A DNA stretch of 64,000 nt from Hyaloperonospora brassicae (lineage: Eukaryota; Oomycota; Peronosporomycetes; Peronosporales; Peronosporaceae). Each line of letters starts with the position of its first letter. Positions within the stretch are counted from its first letter, which is position 1. Location of the stretch: NCBI GenBank assembly GCA_947650285.1, contig CANTFL010000223.1, positions 186,001 through 250,000 of the forward strand, read 5' to 3'. A program made the position numbers and the translations under genes. The notes below the pieces were generated by a model that saw only the letters and a list, made by a program, of their open reading frames with translations, had not been told where the DNA came from and did no database searches. Below are positions 1 to 9,783 of this stretch, piece after piece.

Positions 1-2012
1 GGAGCGTCACGTTTGCAGCTGACGGCGAGAGCGCGAGCGCTGTGTGGTTGGGCTCGACGCAGGACATGATCCAGCAACTGAAGGAAGTGTGCAAGAAGAT
101 TAGTGTGCTGCTGCGCGCCTTGTTCGCGCTGATGCGGCAGCTGCCGGCGCATCGGTTGTTCGCGCAATCGTATCCTTCGCTGCTGAGCTACACGATACAT
201 GCAGCGCCAGCGAGTGAGGCCACACGAGCGTTTGAGACGCAACAGGTCGCTACGAGTGGATACGCGTTTGTGCCGATCGCGACACCGTTTGGTTTGCTGA
301 GAGTGGCGACGGTGTATCGACGAGACTGCAGTCTGTTTACCGAGCAACAGGAGCAAGCTGCGTCGTCGCGTATCTTGCAGAATAGTTTCATTATCCAGGA
401 CTATGTGCCAGGATCACCGGACTTGGTTCCTGCAAGTGCTCCTGCGCCATCGTGGACAAGAACGGCGTTGGTCCAGTCGCCGACGGGGGAGGCAGCTTCG
501 CACACGGATGCGTTCGTGCCAGTCCGTGATGCGCAGCAGCTCCGTGACAATGACGTCGGAGCTTTGCCGCGATGTCGGTCATCGCCTCGCTCGATTCCTG
601 TGTCACTTGCCGATCGGCCGCAGCGGCAGTTCAGTAGTGCAGATGATGTGGATGGCGAGCACACGGGGGAAGTCGCAGCAGTGTGTCGTCAGCCTGGTAT
701 GTCCAAACCTGTGGCAATCCCACGTTCTGGTATCGAAGGGGGCATTGCTGCTGCTGGTCCATTACGCGCGGGGATACGGAATGAGTACGGCGAAGACAAG
801 AGCGACGGCAGACTGGTTCAGCACGCACATTCGTACGGTGGTGAGCAAGACATTCGATTGCGGGGTGCATCTCCGGACCCGAACGTGACTGCAGCACCTT
901 ATGGCTACGGCAATGTCGCAATTGAACGGAAACAACCGCATCAGTGCTCGCCGTCGGTCGCATTCCAGCAACGCCAGCAACAGCTGTGGGAGGGTACAGA
1001 TCGTCAGGATGGCGAGATCGGGCAACGTGGTTCGCCGACGTTCGGTCGCGATGAGTTGCCGCTGAGCAACAGCAGTACGGGGTGCCACCCCTTGTCGACG
1101 CCTCCTCGTCACCCTCAGAGCAATCTGTTGCAGCGTCATGATGTGAGGCGCAGACACATGTCGTTCAATGGTGCTTTTGTTTCCGAAGTGGTTCATTCGC
1201 ATGTTCCAAGTGCCCTTGTGGGTGTTCCTGCGAAAAGAGACGCCGTTCTACGTTCGCATGGCGATGCACAAACCGATGACGTGGCGATGTTCTCTGTGAG
1301 CCCTCCGTTCCGAGCGAATCCGTGCGAGCTGTCGTCGACGTCACCCGGTTGTTCGAACAGCAAGAGCCGCATCCAGTCCGGCTCGAGCAACCTGCCCACG
1401 TTTGTGACGACGGATCAGTATCAGCCGCGGCTCCATAGTGCGAAGGGTCCACCTTCTGAGAGTCTGCTCTCTGCACAGTCGCGGGGTTTCTCGCCGGACT
1501 TTGGCGATTGTGGTGTCACGGCATGGGGAGTCTCACCTGACGCGCCGGATCTGTTCAGCCTTGCACTTGTTGGTGCTGGTGCTGGTGCTGGTGTGAGTAG
1601 AGACCGGCCTCGACTGTTGCTCTCCGAGAGACCAGATACCGAAGGCACTAGTAGTGTCCAAGGAGATGCATCCTCGAGTGATGGCTTGGACATGCTGTTG
1701 CCTTTTGCACTGGGAGACGGCTCGATGACGGTCGGCACTGCCTTCGAGACGCAGTCGACAAGTACGCTCAACTGTTCGTCACGACTGGAGACTGCAGCGG
1801 TGGGTGCGTTTCTGCACCAGCTGAAGAACGCGCCTCGGCTGAGCAGATCTACTACAGATGATGCTGTGTCGTCTTCGTCGGTAGCAGCAGGTGGCAGACC
1901 GGGCAAGCCGTCGAACAAAGGCAGTCATGACATTTCTGCCCAGGCTTCAATGTTCGACGACGAACTCGCTGGTTTTCGCAGGCTGCGGGACGAGCTTGCA
2001 CGAGCGCTTTGA
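1..2012 (+). CDS. ATG13: Autophagy-related protein 13 (ATG13), 3' part of gene
   Basis: Regulatory subunit of the Atg1/ULK kinase complex that starts autophagosome formation in the cytosol. The frame is open from base 3, with no stop and no convincing start codon, so the gene begins left of the window. The first ~100 visible residues match the end of the ATG13 HORMA domain: the segment KISVLLRALFALMRQLPAHR, then a beta-strand motif VPIATPFGLLRVATVYRR, which corresponds to the conserved TP-x-G strand and YR pair of the family. The remaining ~550 residues are low-complexity, rich in Ser, Gln, Pro and Arg, as expected for the disordered tail that carries kinase-binding and phosphorylation sites in other ATG13 proteins. 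A short charged conserved-looking end (GFRRLRDELARAL) precedes the TGA. No intron is needed in the visible part. Family call is confident; function of the tail is inferred. Confidence 0.82.
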   Translation, partial: SVTFAADGESASAVWLGSTQDMIQQLKEVCKKISVLLRALFALMRQLPAHRLFAQSYPSLLSYTIHAAPASEATRAFETQQVATSGYAFVPIATPFGLLRVATVYRRDCSLFTEQQEQAASSRILQNSFIIQDYVPGSPDLVPASAPAPSWTRTALVQSPTGEAASHTDAFVPVRDAQQLRDNDVGALPRCRSSPRSIPVSLADRPQRQFSSADDVDGEHTGEVAAVCRQPGMSKPVAIPRSGIEGGIAAAGPLRAGIRNEYGEDKSDGRLVQHAHSYGGEQDIRLRGASPDPNVTAAPYGYGNVAIERKQPHQCSPSVAFQQRQQQLWEGTDRQDGEIGQRGSPTFGRDELPLSNSSTGCHPLSTPPRHPQSNLLQRHDVRRRHMSFNGAFVSEVVHSHVPSALVGVPAKRDAVLRSHGDAQTDDVAMFSVSPPFRANPCELSSTSPGCSNSKSRIQSGSSNLPTFVTTDQYQPRLHSAKGPPSESLLSAQSRGFSPDFGDCGVTAWGVSPDAPDLFSLALVGAGAGAGVSRDRPRLLLSERPDTEGTSSVQGDASSSDGLDMLLPFALGDGSMTVGTAFETQSTSTLNCSSRLETAAVGAFLHQLKNAPRLSRSTTDDAVSSSSVAAGGRPGKPSNKGSHDISAQASMFDDELAGFRRLRDELARAL

Positions 2013-3184
2013 CGGCCGAGCAGAACCGATTGATGTGGACTTGCCAAGTACAGTATTGCCATTGGCTCCGTACGCGTCTGGTCGCCCCGCTCCGTCTGGC
2101 TGGATATGGTGTGCGTTATGGAGCGATCAACGAGCGAAACGAGCAGTGCCTGTGCTGCATGTCCGGTCGATCATGTGTTCAACGACATGTGTTCGGCGAC
2201 ATGTGTCTGATGGCACATGCACGTCAGCTCCGACGAGTAAGTTTGACTGAAGCCATTTACATCGACGGACCCAGTTCCAGTTGGCGCTGCGCAGATGCCG
2301 ATCACTCGGGAGTGTGCACCCGTTTGTTGCTGTCGCTTGTCCCGTCGAAGGTGTGGCAACAAACGTCTCTGTCGCCCCACGACCGCAATGGATGCAGCCT
2401 CGTTGGTGGTGTTCCGAAGAGCAGGAGACCGAGCTTGATTGCGAGTTGCTGGATGTCGTGTGGCTACACGATGGCGTACGACTGCCTGCAGACGCACGAA
2501 GAAGACGTTGAACCCCACGGGTTGAAACGGGATGAGCTGGAATGCGTGACCAGGTCAATGGCTCAGCGATAGGGACAGTGTGTTTGCGAGAGCGTCATCA
2601 GAGAACTGCAGCGAGCCGTTGTATGAGACCCCATCATCTCTGTATCGCACGTCGAGTCGTGTGCTTTGGTATGCGCAAGTGCATTGAGACGGCCGTCCGT
2701 CCAAATGGTGACAACAGCACTTGTTGCACTTGCGAATGAATGGGTCAACTAGCGGTCACTTTGTACGCGACTCCTCACACGGCAAACAGGAAGGAAGTCG
2801 ACCACATCTCAGCACTCGTCGTATCGCTTCGATACGATCGATTCCGTTCCACGATGTCGATTCCGTATGATGTTCTGCCAGCATTGTCACTCGTCGTACA
2901 TGTCCATCTCTGACTCGATCGATCATTGAATGATCTGCAGAGTATCTGAGGGCACTCACTCGGCACCAAATCTCACGAGTCGGTACGTCTACCGAGTGTG
3001 TACCACCCACCACGCTGCATCGTACCACCCACCCACGACGCTGCAGGTATCCGGATAAGCTCCCACTTGACCGCCGTCTCAAGTCGTCTTAAGACAGAAT
3101 ACACAGCACCACATACACAGTACCACATACGCGGCACCACATACACGATACGCCACTTCTTATCGCGGCTTTCACGCGACGCTC
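2013..3184. other. Intergenic, no supportable gene
   Basis: Spacer of about 1.2 kb between ATG13 and the INTS5-like gene. Open frames here are short, overlap each other on both strands and show no recognisable domain. Just before the next gene, 3103-3150, a CACCACATACAC-type unit is repeated about three times. This probably includes the promoter and 5' leader of the downstream gene. Confidence 0.6.
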
Positions 3185-6100
3185 ATGGAGATCCAGCTGA
3201 ACGCCGCCCCAGACGAGGACAGCGCGGCAGAAGACGCGACCGATGCGCCGTCGAGTGTGCCCCACACGACTGTGCGCATGTCGTCGCTGCTGTCGGAGGA
3301 CACGGGCACTCCTCGCGGCACGTTCGACGCCGCAGCGTCCGCTCCGTCTCGCGGTCTCTCGAGTCTCCTGCACTCGCCCCAAGCAGCTGCCGTCGCGGGA
3401 TTCGTACTTAAGCGGACTCCCGACCGTCTCGAGGCGGAAGGCCCTACGATGAGGGACACTGTCCCAGTGGCAGACGCAGCGAAAGAGACGCAACAGCTGC
3501 GACTGGTCATGTTGCAGGGCACTCGTCCAGAGCTACAGGCGGTGCAGACGGAGCTGGTGGCGGCGCTGAAGAAGCTGTGGACCGAGACGGGACCGGCGCC
3601 CAAGCGGCCGAAGAAGAGCAAACAGCTGCGGAGAGGGAGAGCGGCTGTGCCCGAGAGCGGCGATGCAGCAGAGACAGAGGTGCGTCGCGTGCTGGACGAG
3701 CTCTTGCGCACGCTGGACACGCCGTTTCTGGCCGACACGGGCGTCGTCGACGACGTTGTGACGCTCTGTCTGACGTGTTACGAGCTCGTGGACGCGCACA
3801 ATGCGGTCGAGAATCTGGTGGTGCGACGCTCGGACGGGCGCGAGATTGCAGTGGATCTGGACGAAACCGTGAAGAAGGTGTTGAGCGATTCTCTGTATGG
3901 ACAATTGATGACAGTGTTGAAGCGTGCAGTGCTGTGTGGCGGCGACGAGACGGGAGAGCGTGTGGTGAGACGGATGCTGGATTGGTGTGTGGCTCGCCCG
4001 ATGCCGTCGAGCTGGACGTGGATGTTCGTGGCTGTTGCTGAGACGGAGGCGTACAGTGTTCACGACTGTCTGTTTCGAGAAACACTTGCGAGATGTCAGC
4101 GTCAGGATGAGCATAACGACCAGGTACAGCACTCGCTTCCAGTCTTGGAGTCGCTGGCGGAACAGCACCCGGCTCAGATGGTGGACATGCTGCGTGATGT
4201 GTTGCGCGAGTGTGCATCGAGCAACGACGGACCAGCAGATACAGTGATGCGGCTGATGCGACTGGCGAGTGACTCGGCTGTCCTCGTTGCTGTCTGTGAC
4301 GACAGCCTTCAGTGGGTGATCACAGAAGAGCTGGTCCAAACACTTTGCAGCAAGTGCTGGGAAAATAGTGCCAAGCTGCATGCGGACGGGATGGAAGCTG
4401 AGCTGCTCCATGTTGTCCGCACACGAAGTGCAGAGCTTTCCAACTCGGGCTTCCAGTTGCTCCTCCTGCTGCAAAGCTTATCTACATCCGACACGCCGTC
4501 ACCATCGAAAGCTTCTGTGGCCTCGTTCCAGCGTCGTCTGTATGAGCTGGCTGGGTCGGAACCCTCACGCGCGTTCATTGAAGGAATCTACCGCTTCCTT
4601 CCTTACATCTGCCAAAAGACTCTGCAGCTACTCCGCGTGATGACTCAAGCTGACGAAGCACCAAACGTGAGCGAGACTGCAGGACCTGACCAAGCAATGT
4701 CAGCGAAAGCAGCGCGTCAACACTTCAAAGAATGGAAGCAATGGATGTGTCTGCTCGCACAGTCGATATCTCGACAAGAGGTGACCGAGCTGCTCATACA
4801 GACCGATTTGATGTTGGCGGAGTGCAACGAGTTACCTTGTAGTCAAGTTGCGGACGGCGCACTGTGCGACTTGTTGACGTCGTTGCTACCCCCTGGATCA
4901 CCTGAGTACGTCGCTTTCGTGCGCAACATCGTATTGGAATGTCGATCTGCTGCCCCGAGAACCCAACGTCGGATTCTCGATATCGTCAGAATGTTGCTGA
5001 ACGTTGACAACATGGAAGACGCAGTCGTTGCAAACCGTGGTCTCCCACTGAAGCTATCTGCAGAACACGACGCATCTTGCGTGCAGCAGCTCATTCGCGC
5101 GAACAATTGGACCGAAAACATGACGTTGTTTGGGTTGTGGAATGGCATACGCGGAGTGGAGTTCTGGGAGAGTTTTCTGGATCTGACGTGCTCGAAGGAC
5201 GCTCTGGTCGCCTCGCGCGCGCTAGTTCTCGTGTCCCAGACACCGTTTCTATCCCTTGACGACCCGGCTTGGCAGTATCGATGTGTACGAAAGCTGACAA
5301 GCGTCTTTTTCTTGATGCTGAGGCAATACCGGTCGACACTCGTTATGCGGGAAAAGGAAAACCTCGGCGAAGTACGGACGCCCTTGGACACTACTTTCCA
5401 GAGTCGTCTGCAAACCCTCAAGATGGTCGTGCTTTGCATCGTGACGCTAGATGGCGGCGTCGCTCACTGCCCGTGCTCCGTGTACAGCATGTTTGCGTCC
5501 ATGTGGCTGGACGCACTGCTGAGCACAACGTCAGCGACGAGCATTCCCACCCATTTCCCCAACACTGTGAACTTCGTCGACTTGGATGCAAACGACGAGC
5601 TGCATGAGGACCAGATCATTCGCAGCGAGCGCACTATCAGCTCCAAGTGCACGAACTTGCAGTCATCGCAGGTGATAACAAAAGTTGCCGAGACGAAGCT
5701 GGTGTACCGGAAGACGCTCGACTCGTCTTGGGAGTGTGAAATGCACGCCGCGCGCATATGCAGCATGTCGGCCACAGATTTGTTCGCTCAACTTCTCGGT
5801 CCCAGCACAATCGCTGCCAGTGTACGGGATGATGCTCGGGCCAAAGACAAGAGTGTATCGAACTCGGAAGAAGACGAGCTGCTCGAGAGGAGGTTGAGGA
5901 CTGTGGTGGACATGCTTTTGGAGCGTGTGGTCCCATGCTGTGGCATTCCAAGCGACGACGTGTACAAGGACATCCTGCCGAATCGCTCCAGCTTTGATGT
6001 TGACTTGCGCGTGGAGCAGTGGCTGAACCACTTTCCTGCGTTCCTCCCGCTGTTGCGTGCCGTGGTCTCGACGTCCGTGGTGCTGAATTCGTCGCAGCTG

Positions 6101-6649
6101 CTCCGTCTCGTGCCTGTGTTCAAGTCGACGTTGATCGTGTTGCTGGGCCACTGGAACAGTGTCAAGGGCGACCTGAGCGTCGAGAACGTCGACGTGCCTC
6201 CGTACATGCGCAACAAGAACCAGCTGGCGATCACGTGCGAGTTGCTTCGGCTCGTGCGCAGCACCCGTTGGTTGCCGGTGCCTTTGGGCAAGACAGCGGA
6301 GCTGCTGCCGCTGACGACACCGGCCGACATTCGCTCGATCCTCTTCAGCTGCTGGTTCTATCTGTCCGACCACCCGCCGAAAGCTGGACTGCGTGGACCT
6401 GCACCATGTGCCCCATCTGCGCCACCGTCTCCACTGTCGTCGGTCTCGTCTCCTGTTGGTGCTGCTGGTGCTGGAGGTGCTATTGCAGGAGGTGCTGGAG
6501 GTGGTCTGTTCAGCTCGTCCAGTTGTGGCCCCAGCTCGAGCTCGAGCTCGAGCAACCCGCCGCTCGAGTTCTACTTGATCCCCGTACGGAGAGCGCTGCA
6601 CCGCAACATTGGCAAGATCGGCGCCAAGTATCCGCTGTTTGCGTGCTGA
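3185..6649 (+). CDS. INTS5: Integrator complex subunit 5-like protein
   Basis: A single uninterrupted frame of 1154 residues starting at an ATG. It is an all-alpha, HEAT-like protein. Residues about 250-350 (a CVARPMPSSWTWMFVAVAET segment followed by LPVLESLAEQHPAQMVDMLR) resemble the human INTS5 region where an 'FDWVVAHIGSSFP' type motif is followed by '[20 protein letters not shown]'. Length (1154 against about 1019 in human) fits the family. Integrator cleaves snRNA 3' ends and attenuates transcription at promoters in the nucleus; INTS5 is a scaffold subunit of the backbone. The N-terminal ~100 residues and a Pro/Gly/Ser-rich block near residues 1070-1130 look disordered. The match is remembered, not computed, so another HEAT-repeat protein is possible. 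Confidence 0.6.
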   Translation: MEIQLNAAPDEDSAAEDATDAPSSVPHTTVRMSSLLSEDTGTPRGTFDAAASAPSRGLSSLLHSPQAAAVAGFVLKRTPDRLEAEGPTMRDTVPVADAAKETQQLRLVMLQGTRPELQAVQTELVAALKKLWTETGPAPKRPKKSKQLRRGRAAVPESGDAAETEVRRVLDELLRTLDTPFLADTGVVDDVVTLCLTCYELVDAHNAVENLVVRRSDGREIAVDLDETVKKVLSDSLYGQLMTVLKRAVLCGGDETGERVVRRMLDWCVARPMPSSWTWMFVAVAETEAYSVHDCLFRETLARCQRQDEHNDQVQHSLPVLESLAEQHPAQMVDMLRDVLRECASSNDGPADTVMRLMRLASDSAVLVAVCDDSLQWVITEELVQTLCSKCWENSAKLHADGMEAELLHVVRTRSAELSNSGFQLLLLLQSLSTSDTPSPSKASVASFQRRLYELAGSEPSRAFIEGIYRFLPYICQKTLQLLRVMTQADEAPNVSETAGPDQAMSAKAARQHFKEWKQWMCLLAQSISRQEVTELLIQTDLMLAECNELPCSQVADGALCDLLTSLLPPGSPEYVAFVRNIVLECRSAAPRTQRRILDIVRMLLNVDNMEDAVVANRGLPLKLSAEHDASCVQQLIRANNWTENMTLFGLWNGIRGVEFWESFLDLTCSKDALVASRALVLVSQTPFLSLDDPAWQYRCVRKLTSVFFLMLRQYRSTLVMREKENLGEVRTPLDTTFQSRLQTLKMVVLCIVTLDGGVAHCPCSVYSMFASMWLDALLSTTSATSIPTHFPNTVNFVDLDANDELHEDQIIRSERTISSKCTNLQSSQVITKVAETKLVYRKTLDSSWECEMHAARICSMSATDLFAQLLGPSTIAASVRDDARAKDKSVSNSEEDELLERRLRTVVDMLLERVVPCCGIPSDDVYKDILPNRSSFDVDLRVEQWLNHFPAFLPLLRAVVSTSVVLNSSQLLRLVPVFKSTLIVLLGHWNSVKGDLSVENVDVPPYMRNKNQLAITCELLRLVRSTRWLPVPLGKTAELLPLTTPADIRSILFSCWFYLSDHPPKAGLRGPAPCAPSAPPSPLSSVSSPVGAAGAGGAIAGGAGGGLFSSSSCGPSSSSSSSNPPLEFYLIPVRRALHRNIGKIGAKYPLFAC

Positions 6650-6975
6650 TGGAGACAGACGCGCCGTGTGTCGACCGTGTCGCCATTGTATCGCATCGTA
6701 TCGTATCGTGTGTGTGCGTGTGTACTATAGTGATCCTACGTTCGTATCGTGCGCGTGTTTGGTGACTCTCGGTATCCTGCGTCCGTATCGTGTGTTGTGC
6801 ACGATAGCAGCAGCACGCTATCGACGCTTTCGAGCCGACGCCTCGCGTCCCACGCGCTTGCAGTCCGTACTTAAGCGCTGGCGTGCATCCCCCGCCCCCG
6901 CTCGCTGTGTGCTGGTTTTCATCCAATCAGCGGCTCCTTCGGCATCGATGGAGACGCGAACCGGAGCTCTTCCCG
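6650..6975. other. Short intergenic spacer with TCGTATCG repeats
   Basis: Spacer between two same-strand genes. It contains a run of imperfect CGTATCGTATCGTGTG units (about 6684-6720) and a CG-rich stretch just before the next ATG. No gene is visible. Confidence 0.6.
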
Positions 6976-7306
6976 ATGGCCGCCGCCGCCGCCGACGTGG
7001 AGCTGCTGCTCGTGCGCATCGACCGCTTCCAGGACCGCACTAAGTACGTCTCCGTGCTGCGCGCGTGGCTGCGCGAGCTCGAGATCGCGCACGGGCGTCT
7101 GATCCGCATGGGCGCCGACCTGCAGCTGCTGTTTGTCGCGGCGTCGGCGTCGCAGAACGCGCAGCTGCGGCAGTGGTACCGCACGCGGCCCATTGACACG
7201 AACTGCCGCGGCGAGCAGTGCGTGGACAGGTTCGTGGACGTGTTGGGGACGAAGACGGTGCAGCGCTGCAGCTGCAGGGGCTTTGTCGAGATGGAAGTGC
7301 TGGTAC

Positions 7307-7358
<52 letters not shown>

Positions 7359-7911
7359 ATGGAGAGAGAGATACATATATATGTACACATGTAGGGAGCG
7401 AGAAGTTGGGGTGACGGAGGGCTGACGGACGGACTGACTGTTGGGCTCTTTTTTTGCTGGTGGTGGGTAGAGCCCGACGTTGCTGCAAAAGGTGCTGGTG
7501 CACGAGTGGCAGGCAGAGCAGGAGTGGCTGGACACGGCGCTGGCGACCACGCGGACGAAGGCGTTTCTCGCGTGGAAAGAGGCCGCAAAAGCTGCGCGTC
7601 AACAGCGGAGGAAGAAGGAGAGACAGGAGAAGGAGGACGCGCGCGCGCGGAAGCGAGCAAAGAGAGCGCAGGAGGGGCCTGACGAACGGGACGGGCACGA
7701 GGAGGCAGAGGTCGGTGGGGAAGTAGCTGCGCGAGACGCATCGGTTGAGGTGGACGAGGACAGTACGCGGCAGACAGCAGTAGCCGCACCGAAGCAAGAG
7801 GAGGTCGAGCAAGAGGAAGTCCAGCAGCCGTCGAAGAAGGCGGCGAGGCCGAAGAACAAGAAGGCAAAGCAGCAGCCAAAGGATGGACCCATTGACGACG
7901 ATCGCAGGTGA
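6976..7911 (+). CDS. RWDD3 C-terminal-domain-like protein, two exons
   Basis: Exons are 6976-7302 and 7471-7911, joined in phase 0 over a 168-bp GTACAG...TAG intron; the product is about 255 residues. Residues 1-109 resemble the C-terminal half of human RWDD3/RSUME: 'IDRFQDRTKYVSVLRAWLRE' aligns with the human HLDHMRAKTKYVKI segment, and DTNCRGEQCVDRFVDVLGTK aligns with the VDVDSSGKKCKEKMISVL motif. The N-terminal RWD domain of animal RWDD3 is absent. The second exon adds a helical WLDTAL...AFLAWKEAAK stretch and a Lys/Glu/Arg-rich tail ending PKNKKAKQQPKDG, which suggests nuclear location or RNA/protein binding. The intron is filled by a long GA microsatellite; reading through it gives only RE repeats, supporting splicing. 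The cellular role is unknown; the link to sumoylation known for human RWDD3 should not be assumed. Confidence 0.6.
7308..7354 (+). repeat. (GA)n microsatellite in intron
   Basis: About twenty uninterrupted GA dinucleotides lying just inside the 5' splice site of the RWDD3-like gene's intron. Length of such a tract is expected to vary between strains. Confidence 0.95.
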
Positions 7912-8166
7912 AGAAAGAAACAAGAGGACTTGCTGGGGCTGCACTGCACGAGGTAGAAAGCACGACCACAGCGTTGCAAGAGTTATACCGACAGCTGACA
8001 TCGATCGTTGTCAATCAGGTCAACAGCACATTGTAACAAGACACTGGCGGCCATGTTGTTCAACGACACCCCAAAAGTAGCGCCATGCAGTTCAAGGCGT
8101 TCATGGGATGCGATATCCCATATGCATCGGGTACGAACCATTTTGTGGCTCGCCTCTGTTCTTTGC

Positions 8167-9453
8167 CTATGCTTCAGCCCGGCGCTTCTCCGCAGCAGCT
8201 ACGGCCTGTGCAAGACTTTGCTCGAATGGCGGGTAGCACACGCCTTCCTCCGTGATAATGCCAGTGAGGTATCGATTCGGCGTCATGTCGAACGCCGGGT
8301 TGAACACTGGACAGCCTTCGGGAGCAATCCGCACGCCTTGAACGCACGCGACTTCCTCGGCACTGCGTTCTTCAATTGGAATGGTGCTGCCTTCGAGGAA
8401 GCTCAAGTCCACGGTGCTCGTTGGCACGCAGGCGTACACGGGCACGTTGTTCTCGTGCGCGACCACCGCGAGTTTGTACGTGCCAATTTTGTTCACGACG
8501 TCGCCATTCGCTGCGACGCGGTCGGCACCAAAGAGCACGACGTCGACTTTGCCCGTGAGCATGAGCAGTCCCGCGGCATTGTCAGCAATGAGGTGCATGG
8601 GCACTTGTTCGCGCATGAGTTCCCAAGCCGAGAGACGCGCGCCCTGCAGCCGCGGCCGCGTTTCGTCCACCCACACGTGGATGCTCTTGCCCTGGGCATG
8701 ACACTCGTAGATCACGCCAATGGCTGTGCCAATGTCCACGGTCGCCAAGGCGCCCGTGTTGCAGTGGTGCAGGATGTTGCTCCCTGACGGCACAATGGCC
8801 GCGCCAAACTCACTCAGCCGCTTGTTGATCGCCACGTCCTCTTCCGCTAAGGCCTGAGCGACCGTCAGCACATACGCTGCGAGATCGTCGACTGTCCCTG
8901 GCGCTTCGCTCTGGGCCTTGAGACGAAGCGCTTGCACGACACGGTCCGTTGCTACGTCCGACAACAGCAACAGCAAACAAGCAGAGACAGTCAGTCCGGT
9001 TCGAAAGTGCAGGTCCCGCCATAGGTATAGTTGCAGTTATAGTTGAAGTTGCAGTTATAGTTGCAGTTATAGCAAATAGCTCTACATTTCACGGCATTCA
9101 GTTGGCCACAGAACGGATCAATTGGACGTACCCCACGTGAGGTTCACAGCCGTCGGTCGAGCCGCATCGATCGTAGCTTTCGCCTCGTCGACTGCATGCA
9201 GTAAGTCGGCTATCGCGCCAGCCCCGTGCGCTTTGTGCGTCGCGACAAAGGCGTTGGCCCCCAGTGCGAGTCCAAAGGCTCCAGCCGCGCCAATGGCCGG
9301 CGCGCCCCGCACGGCCATATCGGCAATGGCGCGCGTGACGTCGTCGACCGAGTGGCATTGTAGTAGCACGAGCTCTGCTGGCAGTTTGCGCTGGTCAATG
9401 AGCTGCAGGCCATTGTTGGTCCAGAGCACGGACCGAAGACGCGTTGAGGGCAT
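8167..9453 (-). CDS. MRI1: Methylthioribose-1-phosphate isomerase, two exons
   Basis: Cytosolic or nuclear enzyme of the methionine salvage pathway that converts 5-methylthioribose-1-phosphate to 5-methylthioribulose-1-phosphate. On the minus strand exon 1 is 9453-9132 and exon 2 is 8951-8167. A 180-bp intron (GTACGT...GTAG) is removed in phase 1, restoring NLTWATDRVVQ across the joint; the product is 368 residues, the usual length. Visible family motifs are [19 protein letters not shown] near residue 50, the catalytic-cysteine motif [14 protein letters not shown], and the catalytic-aspartate motif [20 protein letters not shown]. The start is the ATG giving [11 protein letters not shown], which is followed at once by conserved sequence. 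The eIF2B-like fold is shared with eIF2B alpha/beta/delta, but HCNTG and the N-terminal region make the isomerase call firm. Confidence 0.96.
9021..9075. repeat. AGTTATAGTTGC tandem repeat in MRI1 intron
   Basis: About four imperfect copies of a 12-bp unit (AGTTATAGTTGC on the plus strand), all within the MRI1 intron between the splice sites at 9131 and 8952. Confidence 0.85.
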
Positions 9454-9783
9454 GGGAAGAGAGGCTGATGGGCTTGTGATCGCGTGTCAAGTGACTGGTG
9501 GAGACCGCACGTCTGTGGGCGTCTTTTTAGGGTATGGAGGAGCAAGAAGAGCAGGGGAAGAAGGAGGGAGACCAGACTTTGGATGTGTCAATGGATCGGT
9601 TGCTGCTTCTCTCGGTACGAGATGCAGGTCGGTAGGATTTGCCACGTCGTTCAGTACTTGTTGATGACATTGCTGGGCAGTGAGCTGAACGTGGCTGGAC
9701 AATGGAACTGGAAGCAGGCGACAACGTCTTGACTTTCACGTGTTGATGCATAAATATACTGTACCATCGCGCAACAGCGTCAG
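9454..9783. other. Intergenic spacer upstream of MRI1
   Basis: 330 bp between the MRI1 start and the FAN1 stop, both on the minus strand. It should hold the MRI1 promoter and FAN1 3' end. No gene or clear motif is visible. Confidence 0.6.

Noticed and set aside
2009..2572. Plus-strand open frame of 187 codons after ATG13
   Set aside because: No domain, odd composition, overlaps the ATG13 stop and is matched by equally long frames on the other strand.
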